DNA of 64,000 bases from Serratia liquefaciens ATCC 27592 (GCF_000422085.1 NC_021741.1:2914001-2978000); one strand, 5' to 3'; shown: positions 25,973 to 37,968, counted from the stretch's first letter. Program-made: numbers and translations. The notes: generated from the letters alone by a model not told the origin.

Positions 25973-26731
25973 ATGTCCACACTGACAACGCTAAAAAATA
26001 TCTCCGTCTCCTTTGGTAACCGTAAGGTGCTGTCGAATATTTCGCTCAGCCTTCAACCGGGCCGTATTCTGACGCTGCTCGGCCCAAACGGCGCGGGCAA
26101 ATCCACGCTGGTGCGCGTGGTACTCGGGCTGGTTGCGCCAACGGAAGGTACGCTGGAACGCGAACCGGGTCTGCGTATCGGTTACGTGCCGCAAAAACTG
26201 CACCTCGACGCCACCCTGCCACTCACCGTAAGCCGCTTTATGCGCCTGAAACCCGGCGTCAAGAAAGCCGATATTCTGCCCGCGCTGAAACGCGTGCACG
26301 CAGCGCACCTGCTCGATCAGCCGATGCAGAAACTCTCAGGTGGCGAGAATCAGCGCGTACTGCTCGCGCGGGCGCTGCTGAACAAACCGCAACTGCTGGT
26401 GCTGGATGAGCCAACACAAGGAGTTGACGTCAACGGCCAACTGGCGCTGTACGATCTTATCGACCAACTGCGCAAAGAACTGGGTTGCGCGGTTCTGATG
26501 GTGTCCCATGACCTGCATCTGGTGATGGCGAAAACCGATGAAGTGCTGTGCCTCAACCAACACATCTGCTGTTCCGGCGCACCGGAAGTGGTCTCGATGC
26601 ATCCTGAATTTATCGCCATGTTCGGCAACCGCGGTGCGGAGCAATTGGCGGTCTATCGTCACCACCATAATCACCGTCACGACCTGCAAGGACGAATTGT
26701 GTTGAAGAAAACCGGGGGCCGTGAGGCATGA
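25973..26731 (+). CDS. znuC: Zinc ABC transporter ATPase ZnuC
   Basis: A 252-residue ATP-binding subunit that powers zinc uptake. Walker A is [14 protein letters not shown], the signature is [16 protein letters not shown], and Walker B is [12 protein letters not shown]. The switch His is in VSHDLHLV. A histidine cluster near the C-terminus ([10 protein letters not shown]) is typical of ZnuC and may sense zinc. It overlaps znuB by ATGA, indicating coupled translation. Confidence 0.97.
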   Translation: MSTLTTLKNISVSFGNRKVLSNISLSLQPGRILTLLGPNGAGKSTLVRVVLGLVAPTEGTLEREPGLRIGYVPQKLHLDATLPLTVSRFMRLKPGVKKADILPALKRVHAAHLLDQPMQKLSGGENQRVLLARALLNKPQLLVLDEPTQGVDVNGQLALYDLIDQLRKELGCAVLMVSHDLHLVMAKTDEVLCLNQHICCSGAPEVVSMHPEFIAMFGNRGAEQLAVYRHHHNHRHDLQGRIVLKKTGGREA

Positions 26732-27513
26732 TCGAACTGTTATTACCCGGCTGGCTGGCCGGGGTGTTATTGGCCGCCGCTGCCGGTCCATTGGGCTCCT
26801 TTGTGGTCTGGCGCCGGATGTCCTATTTTGGCGATACCCTGGCACACGCCTCTTTGCTGGGTGTGGCCTTCGGGCTGCTGCTGGACGTGAATCCTTTCTA
26901 TGCGGTGATTGCCGTGACGCTGGTGCTGGCGCTGGTGCTGGTGTGGCTGGAGCGTCGTCCGCAACTTTCCGTTGACACCCTGCTCGGTATTATGGCGCAC
27001 AGTGCGCTGTCGCTGGGGTTGGTGGTGGTGGCGCTGATGTCCAACGTGCGGGTCGATCTGATGGCCTATCTGTTTGGCGATCTGCTGTCGGTTACCTTCA
27101 CCGATATCTGGATGATTGCCATTGGGGTCAGCGTCGTGCTGTTGATCCTGTGGTGGCAGTGGCGCAACCTGCTGTCGATGACCGTCAGCCCAGAGCTGGC
27201 ACATGTTGACGGGGTCAATCTGGTCCGTGCTCGTACCGTACTGATGCTGGTTACCGCCCTGACCATTGGTCTGGCGATGAAATTCGTCGGCGCGCTGATC
27301 ATCACCTCACTGCTGATCATTCCGGCCGCTACCGCACGGCGCTTCGCCCGAACTCCTGAGCAAATGGCCGCCTACGCGGTGCTGGTGGGTGTGCTGGCAG
27401 TGACCGGTGGATTGGCCTTCTCGGCATTTTACGATACCCCGGCCGGCCCATCGGTGGTACTGAGTGCGGCGGTGCTGTTCGTCCTGAGCTTGTCCAGGAA
27501 GCAGCAAGCCTGA
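26728..27513 (+). CDS. znuB: Zinc ABC transporter permease ZnuB
   Basis: A 261-residue inner-membrane permease of the ABC-3 family with about eight to nine hydrophobic helices. It has the typical start ([20 protein letters not shown]) and the [20 protein letters not shown] block. It starts within the znuC stop codon and is followed by a strong terminator shared with convergent ruvB. Confidence 0.96.
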   Translation: MIELLLPGWLAGVLLAAAAGPLGSFVVWRRMSYFGDTLAHASLLGVAFGLLLDVNPFYAVIAVTLVLALVLVWLERRPQLSVDTLLGIMAHSALSLGLVVVALMSNVRVDLMAYLFGDLLSVTFTDIWMIAIGVSVVLLILWWQWRNLLSMTVSPELAHVDGVNLVRARTVLMLVTALTIGLAMKFVGALIITSLLIIPAATARRFARTPEQMAAYAVLVGVLAVTGGLAFSAFYDTPAGPSVVLSAAVLFVLSLSRKQQA

Positions 27514-27532
27514 TCTCCCTCTCGTAGATAGC

Positions 27533-27560
27533 AAAAGGGCCGCAATTAGCGGCCCTTTTT
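27533..27560 (+). terminator. Bidirectional terminator between znuB and ruvB
   Basis: AAAAGGGCCGC and GCGGCCCTTTT form an 11-bp perfect stem with a 5-nt loop and A/T runs on both sides, between convergent genes. Confidence 0.9.
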
Positions 27561-27582
27561 AATGCGGATTACGGCGTAATAT

Positions 27583-28587
27583 TTACTCTTCGCGCACCAT
27601 GCCAAAGTGCTTATAGGCATGATTGGTGGCCATGCGCCCGCGCGGCGTGCGCTGGATGAAACCTTGCTGGATCAGAAACGGCTCGATCACGTCCTCGATA
27701 GTTTCCCTTTCCTCGCCGATCGCTGCCGCCAGGTTATCCAGGCCCACAGGGCCGCCGGTGAACTTGTCGATTATCGCCAGCAACAGTTTGCGGTCCATGT
27801 AATCGAAGCCTTCGGCGTCAACGTTCAACATATCCAGCGCCTGCATCGCCACCTCGCCATTGATCACGCCATTGGCGCGGACTTCAGCAAAATCGCGTAC
27901 CCGACGCAGCAAACGGTTGGCGATACGCGGTGTACCGCGCGCACGGCGAGCCACTTCATGTGCGCCCTCGTCCGACAGATCCAGCCCCAGACAGTTAGCG
28001 CTGCGTGAAACGATGTGCTGCAGATCGGCAACCTGATAAAACTCCAAACGCTGCACAATGCCGAAGCGATCGCGCAGTGGCGAAGTCAGGGAACCGGCGC
28101 GGGTGGTTGCCCCCACCAGCGTGAACGGCGGCAAATCGAGTTTGATCGAGCGTGCGGCCGGGCCTTCACCGATCATGATATCCAGTTGATAATCTTCCAT
28201 CGCCGGATACAGCACTTCTTCCACTACCGGAGACAGACGGTGGATTTCATCGATAAAAAGAACGTCGTGCGGTTCCAGGTTGGTCAGCATCGCCGCCAGA
28301 TCGCCCGCCTTTTCCAGCACCGGCCCGGAGGTGGTGCGTAGGTTAACGCCCATTTCATTGGCAACGATGTTGGCCAGCGTGGTTTTCCCCAACCCGGGCG
28401 GGCCGAAGATCAGCAAATGGTCCAGAGCGTCGCCACGCTGCTTGGCAGCCTGAATAAAGATTTCCATCTGCTCGCGGACATGCGGCTGACCGACATACTC
28501 CGTCAGCAGCTTCGGCCGGATGGCGCGATCAAGAATTTCTTCTTCATTGATCGGCTCGGCAGAAATCAGGCGATCGGCTTCAATCAT
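27583..28587 (-). CDS. ruvB: Holliday junction helicase motor RuvB
   Basis: A 334-residue AAA+ ATPase that drives branch migration of Holliday junctions with RuvA. Walker A is [13 protein letters not shown], Walker B is [11 protein letters not shown], sensor 1 lies in [10 protein letters not shown], and the arginine finger region is [10 protein letters not shown]-terminal winged helix ends in [16 protein letters not shown]. It follows ruvA with 20-bp spacing. Confidence 0.98.
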   Translation of the reverse strand: MIEADRLISAEPINEEEILDRAIRPKLLTEYVGQPHVREQMEIFIQAAKQRGDALDHLLIFGPPGLGKTTLANIVANEMGVNLRTTSGPVLEKAGDLAAMLTNLEPHDVLFIDEIHRLSPVVEEVLYPAMEDYQLDIMIGEGPAARSIKLDLPPFTLVGATTRAGSLTSPLRDRFGIVQRLEFYQVADLQHIVSRSANCLGLDLSDEGAHEVARRARGTPRIANRLLRRVRDFAEVRANGVINGEVAMQALDMLNVDAEGFDYMDRKLLLAIIDKFTGGPVGLDNLAAAIGEERETIEDVIEPFLIQQGFIQRTPRGRMATNHAYKHFGMVREE

Positions 28588-28607
28588 TCTCTACCCCTTA
28601 TCGGCGC

Positions 28608-29222
28608 TTACAGCGCGGCACGCAGCGCGTCGCGGATCAGGGTTTCGCAATCTGCACCCGGCTTGGCGATTTTACTGACCATGCGACTGGCCTCCTGCGG
28701 TTTGTAGCCCAGCGCCACCAGCGCAGAGGCCGCTTCGGCTTCCGCATCCAGTTCGGCCGCTTTCGCCGCGGTGGCAGGAAGCGTGATTTCGCTGCTGCTG
28801 TTAAACAGATCGCCATTAAGCCCTTTGAAGCGGTCTTTCATTTCGACCACCAGGCGCTCTGCGGTTTTCTTGCCTACGCCCGGCAATTTTATCAGCGACG
28901 TGATCTCTTCACGCTCAACCGCGCTGACAAACTGCTGCGCTGACATGCCGGACAGAATGGCCAGCGCCAGCTTAGGGCCAACGCCGTTCACTTTAATCAG
29001 TTCGCGAAACAGCGCGCGCTCTTGTTTATCGTTGAAGCCATACAGCAGTTGGGCATCTTCGCGCACCACAAATTGGGTAAACACGATAGCCTCTTGCCCC
29101 AGCTCGGGCAGTTCATAAAAGCAGGTCATCGGCATATGCACTTCATAGCCCACGCCGTTTGCCTCCAGTAATACCAGTGGCGGTTGCTTTTCCAGAATAT
29201 AACCTCTGAGACGACCTATCAT
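28608..29222 (-). CDS. ruvA: Holliday junction DNA-binding subunit RuvA
   Basis: A 204-residue tetrameric junction-binding protein that loads RuvB. It begins [20 protein letters not shown] (OB domain). The two helix-hairpin-helix motifs are visible ([13 protein letters not shown] and [17 protein letters not shown]). The C-terminal domain III contacts RuvB. E. coli ruvAB is LexA-controlled, but I see no CTG-N10-CAG operator in the 100 bp upstream here. Confidence 0.97.
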   Translation of the reverse strand: MIGRLRGYILEKQPPLVLLEANGVGYEVHMPMTCFYELPELGQEAIVFTQFVVREDAQLLYGFNDKQERALFRELIKVNGVGPKLALAILSGMSAQQFVSAVEREEITSLIKLPGVGKKTAERLVVEMKDRFKGLNGDLFNSSSEITLPATAAKAAELDAEAEAASALVALGYKPQEASRMVSKIAKPGADCETLIRDALRAAL

Positions 29223-29286
29223 TTACCCTCCTGCTAAATTCCTGAGCATGACCTTCTGCCATGCCGTGCTGCTAAAGCTTATAACA

Positions 29287-29314
29287 TAAAAAAGGCTGGA
29301 TGAATATCCAGCCT
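29287..29314 (-). terminator. Terminator between ruvC and ruvA
   Basis: AGGCTGGA and TCCAGCCT form a stem with a 6-nt loop, followed on the minus strand by TTTTTTATG. It ends the ruvC-side transcript 17-44 bp after the ruvC stop, so ruvAB needs its own promoter. Confidence 0.82.
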
Positions 29315-29330
29315 CGGAACTGATTAAGCG

Positions 29331-29852
29331 TTACTTTAAACGTCCACGCGCCAGGTTCAATCGCCCTTCGCTCATCCGCAGCACGTTTTGGCTGAGGTGA
29401 CAGTGGGTAATGGCGATCGCCAGCGCATCGGCAGCATCGGCCTGGGGATTGGCCGACAGCTTAAGCAGCGAGCGCACCATATGCTGCACCTGTGCTTTTT
29501 CGGCCGCGCCGGTACCGACCACCGTTTGTTTCACCTGACGTGCCGCATACTCAAACACTTCCAAATTCTGGTTCACGGCAGCAACAATAGCCACGCCGCG
29601 CGCCTGCCCAAGTTTGAGCGCCGAATCCGGGTTTTTCGCCATAAACACCTGTTCAATAGCGAAAAAGTCTGGTTTAAACTGGGTAATGATTTCACTGACG
29701 CCCGCGTAAATCAGCTTTAAGCGCGTCGGCATGTCATCCACTACGGTACGAATACAACCGCTGGCAATATAGCTCAACTGGCGGCCCTGCTGACGAATCA
29801 GGCCGTAACCGGTGACGCGCGATCCGGGATCGATACCGAGTATGATCGTCAT
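29331..29852 (-). CDS. ruvC: Holliday junction resolvase RuvC
   Basis: A 173-residue endonuclease that cuts Holliday junctions symmetrically. The acidic catalytic residues are in [22 protein letters not shown] and [18 protein letters not shown] 29852 was chosen because the product matches E. coli RuvC in length and a GGTG site precedes it; four extra codons upstream are open. It follows yebC. Confidence 0.97.
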   Translation of the reverse strand: MTIILGIDPGSRVTGYGLIRQQGRQLSYIASGCIRTVVDDMPTRLKLIYAGVSEIITQFKPDFFAIEQVFMAKNPDSALKLGQARGVAIVAAVNQNLEVFEYAARQVKQTVVGTGAAEKAQVQHMVRSLLKLSANPQADAADALAIAITHCHLSQNVLRMSEGRLNLARGRLK

Positions 29853-29925
29853 CCCTACACCCACCTTGCGTTAAGCATTAACTTCGCCAGGCGCTGCCAC
29901 AAGACAGCGCCGTACTTCAACCCCA

Positions 29926-30669
29926 TTACAGCGTCGCAGCAACCTCGTCGGAGATCTCACCGTTGTGGTAAACCTCCTGCACGTCGTCGCAGTCTTCCAG
30001 CATGTCGATCAGGCGCAGCAGCTTAGGCGCGGTTTCTTCATCCATATCGGCTTTGGTCGATGGGATCATGGAAACTTCTGCCGACTCGGCGGTGAAACCG
30101 GCAGCGGTCAGCGCGTCTTTCACTTCACCCAGGTTTTCCCAAGCGGTGAAGACGTCGATAACGCCATCGTCGTAGCTGACGATATCTTCAGCACCGGCTT
30201 CCAGCGCAGCTTCCATCACCACGTCTTCATCCAGGCCCGCTGCGTAAGTGATCACGCCCTTCTTGGTGAACAGGTAAGCCACGGAGCCGTCGGTGCCGAG
30301 GTTACCGCCACACTTGGTGAAGGCATGACGCACTTCCGCCACGGTACGGTTACGGTTGTCACTCAGGCACTCGATCATGACGGCAGTGCCGCCCGGACCG
30401 TAGCCTTCATAAATGATGGTTTCCATATTGGTATCATCATCACCGCCTACCCCACGCGCGATGGCACGGTTCAGGGTGTCGCGCGTCATGTTGTTGGACA
30501 GCGCCTTGTCGATCGCCGCACGCAGACGCGGGTTAGCCCCCGGATCGCCACCGCCCAGTTTCGCGGCAGTCACCAGCTCGCGAATAATTTTGGTGAAAAT
30601 TTTACCGCGCTTGGAATCCTGCGCTGCTTTACGGTGCTTTGTGTTGGCCCACTTACTATGACCTGCCAT
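29926..30669 (-). CDS. yebC: YebC/TACO1-family protein
   Basis: A 247-residue member of the YebC family, which has been linked both to transcription regulation and to helping ribosomes through proline-rich stretches. It begins [20 protein letters not shown] (family signature). The acidic middle ([20 protein letters not shown]) is also typical. It lies between nudB and ruvC, as in E. coli. Confidence 0.96.
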   Translation of the reverse strand: MAGHSKWANTKHRKAAQDSKRGKIFTKIIRELVTAAKLGGGDPGANPRLRAAIDKALSNNMTRDTLNRAIARGVGGDDDTNMETIIYEGYGPGGTAVMIECLSDNRNRTVAEVRHAFTKCGGNLGTDGSVAYLFTKKGVITYAAGLDEDVVMEAALEAGAEDIVSYDDGVIDVFTAWENLGEVKDALTAAGFTAESAEVSMIPSTKADMDEETAPKLLRLIDMLEDCDDVQEVYHNGEISDEVAATL

Positions 30670-30688
30670 AAAAAATCTCCGAAAAAAA

Positions 30689-31135
30689 TTACTGGACTGA
30701 ATTAATCACAAACTCTTCAATCGCCTGCTGATTGCTCCAGGACTTGGTCAACTTCACGGCTTCCGCCGCCTCAAGCCACTGGTAGGCGTGATGCTCGGTA
30801 ATCACCGGATCGCGCTCTTCAGGCAAAGCCAGACAGAACCAGTGCTCTTTATTGCGCGTGGTTCCCGGGGCATAGCGATGTCGCAAATGGACAAAGAGTT
30901 CAAACTCCACACAGCGCTGGCAATCGAACAACGGCAGTTTCTCTGCTTCGATATCGATGCCGACTTCTTCCATGACCTCACGCCGTGCGGCATGCGGCGG
31001 CGACTCATCTTCCTCCAGGCTGCCGGTCACCGACTGCCAGAATTCGGTATCATCGCGCCGCTGTAACATCAGCACCCGACCACTGGATTTGGCATAAATC
31101 ACTACCAGAATAGACTCGGGACGCTTGTAGTTCAT
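30689..31135 (-). CDS. nudB: Dihydroneopterin triphosphate diphosphatase NudB
   Basis: A 148-residue Nudix hydrolase that removes pyrophosphate from dihydroneopterin triphosphate in folate synthesis. The Nudix box is [20 protein letters not shown] then VG, with the REVMEEVG metal ligands. The start codon overlaps the aspS stop (shared base 31135), so the two are translationally coupled. It is upstream of yebC on the same strand. Confidence 0.95.
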   Translation of the reverse strand: MNYKRPESILVVIYAKSSGRVLMLQRRDDTEFWQSVTGSLEEDESPPHAARREVMEEVGIDIEAEKLPLFDCQRCVEFELFVHLRHRYAPGTTRNKEHWFCLALPEERDPVITEHHAYQWLEAAEAVKLTKSWSNQQAIEEFVINSVQ

Positions 31136-32925
31136 TACTGGTTCTCTACATTTGAATCGTCAGTCGCTTTCTTTACCACGCTGATTGCCAGCTCCTGCAA
31201 CGAAGCCGGGTTCGCGAAGCTTGGTGCTTCGGTCATCAAGCAGGCCGCAGCGGTGGTTTTCGGGAAGGCGATCACGTCACGAATGTTGTCGGTGCCGGTC
31301 AGCAGCATCACCAGACGGTCCAGACCGAAAGCCAAACCGGCGTGCGGCGGCGTACCGTACTTCAACGCGTCCAACAGGAAACCGAATTTTTCGCGTTGCT
31401 CGTGTTCGTTAATACCCAGAATGCTGAATACCGTCTGCTGCATTTCGCTACGGTGAATACGCACGGAACCGCCACCCACTTCGTAGCCGTTAATCACCAT
31501 GTCGTAGGCGTTGGCGATGGCATTGATTGGCGTGTTGGCCAGCTCTTCCGGGCTCATATCGCGCGGTGCGGTGAACGGGTGGTGCATCGCTGCCAGACCA
31601 CCTTCGCCGTCTTCTTCGAACATCGGGAAGTCCACGACCCACAGCGGTGCCCAGCTGTCCAGCTTGGTCAGTTCCAAATCACGGCCCAGCTTCAGACGCA
31701 GCGCGCCCATCGCATCGGTGACAATCTTGAAGCTGTCGGCGCCGAAGAACAGAATGTCGCCGCTCTGCGCGTTGGTACGCGCCAGAATTGCTTCCAGCAC
31801 TTCTGCGCTGAGGAATTTAGCAATCGGGCTCTGTACGCCTTCCATACCGGCGGCGCGGTCATTGACCTTCAGCCAGGCCAGGCCTTTGGCACCATAGATG
31901 TTAACGAAAGCGCCGTACTCATCGATCAGCTTACGGGTCAACTGCGCACCACCAGGTACACAGATCGCGGCAACGCGGCCTTTGGCATCGTTAGCCGGGC
32001 CGGAGAACACCTTGAATTCCACGTCCTTCACCAGATCGGCAACGTCCACCAACTCCAGTGGGTTACGCAGGTCCGGCTTGTCCGAGCCATAGCGACGCAT
32101 GGCTTCTTCGAAGGTCATGACCGGGAAATCACCCAGATCTACGCCCTTCACGTCCAGCCACAGTTCACGCGCCAGTTTCTCCATCACTTCACGCACCTGA
32201 TCGGCGGTCATGAAAGAGGTTTCCACGTCGATCTGGGTAAATTCAGGCTGACGGTCGGCACGCAGGTCTTCGTCGCGGAAGCATTTGACGATTTGGTAGT
32301 AGCGGTCGAAACCGGACATCATCAACAGCTGTTTGAACAGCTGCGGAGATTGCGGCAACGCATAGAACTTGCCTTTATGTACGCGGCTCGGGACCAGATA
32401 GTCACGGGCGCCTTCCGGCGTGGCTTTGGTCAGCATCGGGGTTTCGATATCGAGGAAACCGTGGCTGTCCATAAAGCGGCGCACAAAGCTGGTGATTTTG
32501 GCACGGGTTTTCAGGCGATCGGCCATTTCCGGGCGACGCAAATCCAGGTAGCGGTATTTCAGGCGCGCTTCTTCGGTGTTGACCTGGTTGGAATCCAGCG
32601 GCAGTGGCTCGGAGCGGTTGATGATCTCCAGTGCATGGGCGAACACTTCTACTTCACCGGTAGCCATATCTTTATTGATCTGGCTGTCCGGACGGGCACG
32701 CACGGTGCCGACGATCTGGATGCAGAATTCATTGCGCAGGTCGTACGCCTTGTCGAACGCGGCCTTCTGGTCCGGATCGAAGAACACCTGCACGATGCCT
32801 TCGCGGTCGCGCATATCAATAAAGATCAGGCCGCCCAGATCGCGACGACGGTTGACCCAACCACACAAAGTGACTTCTTGGCCCACGTGAGACAGATTCA
32901 ACTGCCCGCAATATTCAGTACGCAT
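31135..32925 (-). CDS. aspS: Aspartate-tRNA ligase
   Basis: A 596-residue class IIb synthetase. The N-terminal OB anticodon domain is followed by the catalytic core with motif 2 ([19 protein letters not shown]) and motif 3 ([15 protein letters not shown]). The bacterial insertion (GAD) domain lies between. It is the first gene of aspS-nudB-yebC-ruvC. An ERIC element lies about 75 bp upstream. A long antisense frame across the gene is an artefact of codon bias. Confidence 0.98.
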   Translation of the reverse strand: MRTEYCGQLNLSHVGQEVTLCGWVNRRRDLGGLIFIDMRDREGIVQVFFDPDQKAAFDKAYDLRNEFCIQIVGTVRARPDSQINKDMATGEVEVFAHALEIINRSEPLPLDSNQVNTEEARLKYRYLDLRRPEMADRLKTRAKITSFVRRFMDSHGFLDIETPMLTKATPEGARDYLVPSRVHKGKFYALPQSPQLFKQLLMMSGFDRYYQIVKCFRDEDLRADRQPEFTQIDVETSFMTADQVREVMEKLARELWLDVKGVDLGDFPVMTFEEAMRRYGSDKPDLRNPLELVDVADLVKDVEFKVFSGPANDAKGRVAAICVPGGAQLTRKLIDEYGAFVNIYGAKGLAWLKVNDRAAGMEGVQSPIAKFLSAEVLEAILARTNAQSGDILFFGADSFKIVTDAMGALRLKLGRDLELTKLDSWAPLWVVDFPMFEEDGEGGLAAMHHPFTAPRDMSPEELANTPINAIANAYDMVINGYEVGGGSVRIHRSEMQQTVFSILGINEHEQREKFGFLLDALKYGTPPHAGLAFGLDRLVMLLTGTDNIRDVIAFPKTTAAACLMTEAPSFANPASLQELAISVVKKATDDSNVENQ

Positions 32926-33000
32926 ACGCTATCCTTTTGGCTTAAGCCGATGCCGCGCGGGCTTTTGGCGCCTGCCACGCGGCTGTTTTCTGATGAACTC

Positions 33001-33122
33001 AATACCCGTCATCTTTCAAGTTGCAGCGTTGTAATCTGCACTCTCTCACCCCAGTGACTTACTCAAGTAGGCGCCAGGGGTGAGATAGCTGGCTGGCTGC
33101 TACTCGAAAGCTATAGGGTATA
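33001..33122. repeat. ERIC element (about 122 bp)
   Basis: An imperfect palindrome with ends ATACCCGTCATCTTTCAAGT and CGAAAGCTATAGGGTATA. The core contains CACCCCAGTGACTTACT, a close relative of the standard ERIC2 sequence (reverse complement CGCTCACCCCAGTCACTTAC). It fills the gap between aspS and the FmdB-type gene and ends 1 bp before that gene's stop codon, so it forms that transcript's 3' end. Confidence 0.88.
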
Positions 33123-33123
33123 T

Positions 33124-33312
33124 TTACTTGCCCGGTTTGAAGTCGGTTGCATACCAACCGGTACCCTTTAACTGGAAACCGGTGGAAGAAATCAGCTTGG
33201 TTAACGCGGGCTGCCTACACGCCGGACAATCCGTCAGCGGCGCATCGGAAAATTTTTGCAACTTCTCTAACCGGTGGCTGCAAGCACCACATGCATATTC
33301 ATAAATCGGCAT
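33124..33312 (-). CDS. FmdB-family zinc-ribbon protein
   Basis: A 62-residue protein with two CxxC pairs forming a zinc ribbon: [13 protein letters not shown] and [12 protein letters not shown]. It starts MPIYEYAC, the hallmark of the FmdB/CxxC-CxxC-SSSS regulatory-protein family; no function is proven. No good ribosome-binding site is visible before this ATG. It is upstream of aspS on the same strand with an ERIC element between. E. coli lacks it at this locus. Confidence 0.85.
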   Translation of the reverse strand: MPIYEYACGACSHRLEKLQKFSDAPLTDCPACRQPALTKLISSTGFQLKGTGWYATDFKPGK

Positions 33313-33553
33313 AGGTCGTTGGAGTAAAGTGAGCTGAAAAAAGGCGATCATTATAAAGGAAATTCATGCGCCAGATAAGTGCGAACACAGCTTTGTTGCA
33401 GCACTAAATGGTGTGTTTTTGCCCGAAGTAACACATTGATTAACAAATTTCTCATTAACCGGTGATGCTTTTTTCACGTAGCCTGAATCGATGCTTGTTT
33501 AGCGCGCTATCTAAGCTGCGCGTATTTCATCCACCTTGTCACGAGATATTTCC

Positions 33554-34132
33554 ATGTTGAAACTTGATGCTCACACCACCGCACTGGTGTTAATTGATTT
33601 GCAAAACGGCATCCTGCCCTTCGCCGGTGGCCCACACAGCGCCGAAAGCGTGGTGGCCAATGCCGCGCAGTTGGCGGCACATTTCCGTTCGCTGGGGGCA
33701 CCGGTGATCCTGGTACGCGTCGGCTGGTCCGACTCTTTCGCCGAAGCGCTGAAACAGCCGGTGGACAAGCCGTCTCCCGCCCCTGCCGGCGGATTGCCTG
33801 CCAACTGGTGGGAATTCCCGGCATCCCTGGCGGTGAGCGACCGCGACATTCTGGTGACCAAGCGCCAATGGGGTGCGTTTTACGGCACCGATCTTGACTT
33901 GCAACTGCGTCGCCGTGGCATTAAATCGGTGGTGCTGGGCGGTATCTCCACCAATATTGGCGTGGAATCCACGGCTCGCGCGGCCTGGGAACACGGCTAC
34001 GAGTTAGTGATAGCCGAAGATCTCTGCAGTGCGCAAAATGCTGAAATGCACCAGTTTGCTTTCGATAATATCTTCCCGCGGTTGGCACGTGTTCGCAGCA
34101 CCCGCGAAATTGTTGCCGCACTCGACCAGTAA
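33554..34132 (+). CDS. yecD: Isochorismatase-family hydrolase YecD
   Basis: A 192-residue cysteine-hydrolase-superfamily protein. The catalytic Asp is in [16 protein letters not shown], the Lys in [14 protein letters not shown], and the cis-peptide/nucleophile region is [18 protein letters not shown]. The last has Ser-Thr-Asn-Ile where many members have the nucleophilic Cys, as in E. coli YecD, so hydrolase activity is uncertain. The ATG at 33554 gives the E. coli-like N-terminus [11 protein letters not shown]. It precedes yecE. Confidence 0.9.
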   Translation: MLKLDAHTTALVLIDLQNGILPFAGGPHSAESVVANAAQLAAHFRSLGAPVILVRVGWSDSFAEALKQPVDKPSPAPAGGLPANWWEFPASLAVSDRDILVTKRQWGAFYGTDLDLQLRRRGIKSVVLGGISTNIGVESTARAAWEHGYELVIAEDLCSAQNAEMHQFAFDNIFPRLARVRSTREIVAALDQ

Positions 34133-34140
34133 CGCTAACT

Positions 34141-34166
34141 TGTAGGGGCGCCGCATGCTGCGCCCA
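34141..34166. repeat. Dispersed palindromic repeat, copy 2
   Basis: TGTAGGGGCGCCGCATGCTG followed by CGCCCA aligns over its length with 4311-4336. The hairpin GGGCGCCGCATGCTGCGCCC is kept, with several arm bases changed in pairs. It lies in the 74-bp gap between yecD and yecE, so it would be transcribed as an intra-operon hairpin. Confidence 0.72.
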
Positions 34167-34206
34167 CCTTTGACTGGCAGGGAAAATTAAGGAAGATGCA
34201 AGCTTG

Positions 34207-35022
34207 ATGTATATCGGACTCCCACAGTGGCAACACCCGGCCTGGAATCGTATCGGGCTGCGCGATCTGGCGGATTACAGTCGCTATTTTAACTGCGTGG
34301 AAGGCAATACCACCTTCTACGCGTTACCTAAACTGGAAATAGTCCAGCGCTGGCGCGATATGACCACCGATGATTTTCGCTTCTGTTTCAAGTTCCCCGC
34401 CACCGTCAGCCATCAGGCTGCACTGCGTAATTGCGCCGCCGATCTGCAGGCATTTTACCACTGCCTGGGTCCGGTGCATCAGCGCATAGGCCAGCTGTGG
34501 CTGCAATTGCCAGCGGCGTTCGGCCCGGCGGAATTACCGGCGATGTGGCAGTTCTTCGACGCTTTGCCGAAAGAGTTTACCTATGGCGTGGAAGTGCGGC
34601 ATCCGGCGTTTTTCGACAAAGGCGAGGAAGAGCTGCTGCTGAATCAGGGGTTACACCAGCGGGGTATCAACCGGGTGATCCTCGACAGCCGGCCGGTGCA
34701 TCACGCCCTGCCCAACAGCGCCGCCGTGCGCGATGCCCAGCAGAAAAAGCCCAAGCTGCCGGTGCATGCTCTGGTCACCGCCAACAATCCGCTGGTACGT
34801 TTCATCGGCGGCGATGTGCTGCAAGATAACCTGCGCTGGTTCGACGCCTGGCAACAGAAATTGCCCGTTTGGCAGCAACAGCACCAACCTTTTCTGTTTA
34901 TACATACGCCGGATAATGGTGATTCCCCCCAGCAGGCACAGAAAATCTGGCAGCAGCTGTATCAGGCTATTCCGAATTTACCCCCACCGCCGGACTGGCC
35001 GGAGCAGGATGCGCTGTTTTGA
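34207..35022 (+). CDS. yecE: DUF72-family protein YecE
   Basis: A 271-residue TIM-barrel-like DUF72 protein of unknown function. It closely matches E. coli YecE (YIGLPQWQHPAWNRIGL, NCVEGNTTFYALPKLEIV, YGVEVRHPAFFDKGEE, LFIHTPDNG). The start could be the ATG at 34207 or the TTG just before it at 34204; AAGGA spacing slightly favours the TTG, while E. coli annotation favours the ATG-type start. It follows yecD. Confidence 0.92.
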   Translation: MYIGLPQWQHPAWNRIGLRDLADYSRYFNCVEGNTTFYALPKLEIVQRWRDMTTDDFRFCFKFPATVSHQAALRNCAADLQAFYHCLGPVHQRIGQLWLQLPAAFGPAELPAMWQFFDALPKEFTYGVEVRHPAFFDKGEEELLLNQGLHQRGINRVILDSRPVHHALPNSAAVRDAQQKKPKLPVHALVTANNPLVRFIGGDVLQDNLRWFDAWQQKLPVWQQQHQPFLFIHTPDNGDSPQQAQKIWQQLYQAIPNLPPPPDWPEQDALF

Positions 35023-35124
35023 CCGATTAATCTGACCAATTACATCAGATTTTTCCTCGCGACAGTGATTGCAATGGCGGCTATGATGCTGGCTGCCAGT
35101 TTTGGTTAGGGAATGGAGTTAAAA

Positions 35125-35520
35125 ATGGTAAGCGCGCTTTATGTAGTGCTCGGCGCATTGTTGTTGATCAAACTCTCTTATGACGTGGTTAGGTTAAGGA
35201 TGCAATACCGTGTCGCCTACGGGGACGGCGGTTTTTATGAGCTGCAAACTGCAATCCGCGTTCACGGCAATGCCGTAGAATATATTCCTATCGCCGCAGT
35301 GCTGTTGGTGATCATGGAGATGAACGGCGCTGAAATATGGATGATCCATATTTGCGGTCTGATGCTGATGGCCGGCCGTTTGGTGCATTACTACGGTCTG
35401 CGTAACCGCGAGGTGCGCTGGCGTCGATCGGGCATGGCGGCCACCTACATTTCGCTGGTGTTAATGGTACTGGCCAATATTTTCTATCTGCCATGGGATC
35501 TTATTTTTAGCCTGCATTAA
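35125..35520 (+). CDS. yecN: MAPEG-family membrane protein YecN
   Basis: A 131-residue inner-membrane protein of the MAPEG family (membrane-associated proteins in eicosanoid and glutathione metabolism). It has about four hydrophobic segments and the family block RVHGNAVEYIPIAAVLL. The ATG at 35125 follows GGAG with 6-nt spacing and gives the E. coli start MVSALY. Its bacterial role is unknown; glutathione-dependent detoxification is only a family-based guess. Confidence 0.92.
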   Translation: MVSALYVVLGALLLIKLSYDVVRLRMQYRVAYGDGGFYELQTAIRVHGNAVEYIPIAAVLLVIMEMNGAEIWMIHICGLMLMAGRLVHYYGLRNREVRWRRSGMAATYISLVLMVLANIFYLPWDLIFSLH

Positions 35521-35586
35521 TCCCCTGTTCGTCCTCAGGCGGCTACGCCGCCTGCTTCCGCTGCGCTTTTTGTCATTATCTGTTAG

Positions 35587-37334
<1,748 letters not shown>

Positions 37335-37341
37335 AGTGAAA

Positions 37342-37378
37342 AACGTCATCACCTCGTCCCTATCGGGGTGATGACGTT
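37342..37378. terminator. Bidirectional hairpin between cmoB and the lipoprotein operon
   Basis: AACGTCATCACC and GGTGATGACGTT form a 12-bp perfect stem with a 13-nt loop. It lies 7 bp after the cmoB stop and 7 bp after the stop of the convergent lipoprotein gene; TTTCAC follows on the minus strand. Confidence 0.72.
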
Positions 37379-37385
37379 ACGCCCG

Positions 37386-37883
37386 TTATTTTCGCCAGGC
37401 CTCCAGCAAGTCCTTTTCCAGCACGCCGCTGGATTTGCATTCAAAGGGTTTCACTTTGTCATTGCCATCCGCAGCCGTCAGCCCGGCAACCCCGCTAACC
37501 TGCACCATGACATGACTTCCCTCCCCGGCGCTATAAATCTGCACCAGTATTCGATATTCCTCCGTCAGATTTGACGGGGTCGCCTGGTCGGTGCAATCCA
37601 GATAAAGTCCCGCCAGTTCGGCCTCGCTCCCGGCAGCCCCGATAACGCCAAGGCGACTGTCGGTCAACGTTGGAGTTATCCCTTTCGCACTTAAAATGGC
37701 CAGGGTGCGCGTGAACAGCTCATCCGGTTTTCGGTTACCGATCAGGCTGCCGTCATCGGCTGCGGGAGGAACGGATGCATCACCTGTCGTGCCCTCTGCG
37801 GGTTGATTACCGGCTTTTGTCGGCCCATACACCGACACGCAACCTGTCAGCATCAGCAATGCAATAGCGGTTAGTCTTCTCAT
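37386..37883 (-). CDS. Unrecognised 165-residue lipoprotein
   Basis: A predicted lipoprotein. The signal peptide ends in LMLTG-C with Cys15, and the mature N-terminus is CVSVYGP. A linker rich in Ala, Pro, Gly and Thr (to about residue 45) leads to a compact domain with FTRTLAILSAKGITPTLTDS and EEYRILVQIYSAGEGSHVM. Two further cysteines (YLDCTDQ and PFECKSS) could form a disulfide. I do not recognise the family. The ATG at 37883 has AGGTG 7 bases upstream, inside the last codons of the preceding micro-gene, so translation looks coupled. It is the last gene of a three-gene lipoprotein set. Outer-membrane sorting is inferred from Val after the Cys. Confidence 0.78.
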   Translation of the reverse strand: MRRLTAIALLMLTGCVSVYGPTKAGNQPAEGTTGDASVPPAADDGSLIGNRKPDELFTRTLAILSAKGITPTLTDSRLGVIGAAGSEAELAGLYLDCTDQATPSNLTEEYRILVQIYSAGEGSHVMVQVSGVAGLTAADGNDKVKPFECKSSGVLEKDLLEAWRK

Positions 37884-37889
37884 CGTCAT

Positions 37890-37958
37890 TCACCTGTAAT
37901 ACATAGAGGCGCAGGCACTTAAACAACAAATCAGCGATACAATCATCAGATAACGCAT
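37890..37958 (-). CDS. Micro-lipoprotein 2 (22 residues)
   Basis: A complete tiny prolipoprotein gene with a strong ribosome-binding site (GGAG, 6-nt spacing). The signal part has Arg at position 2, a hydrophobic core and the lipobox LSA-C with Cys16. Cleavage would leave only CASMYYR. Its TGA stop lies between two possible starts of the next gene, and its AGG-TGA end is that gene's ribosome-binding site. It resembles the preceding micro-gene (CVAAYYR). I know no family this short; a lipidated heptapeptide released or displayed in the envelope is the literal prediction. Confidence 0.68.
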   Translation of the reverse strand: MRYLMIVSLICCLSACASMYYR

Positions 37959-37968
37959 GCCACTCTCC

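Noticed and set aside
29223..29330. An expected LexA box before ruvA
   Set aside because: No CTG-N10-CAG sequence is present in this gap on either strand.
31342..33057. A 571-codon open frame antisense to aspS
   Set aside because: It is a mirror of the aspS codon pattern; the product has no recognisable domain, and no ribosome-binding site or promoter supports it. The sense gene is certain.
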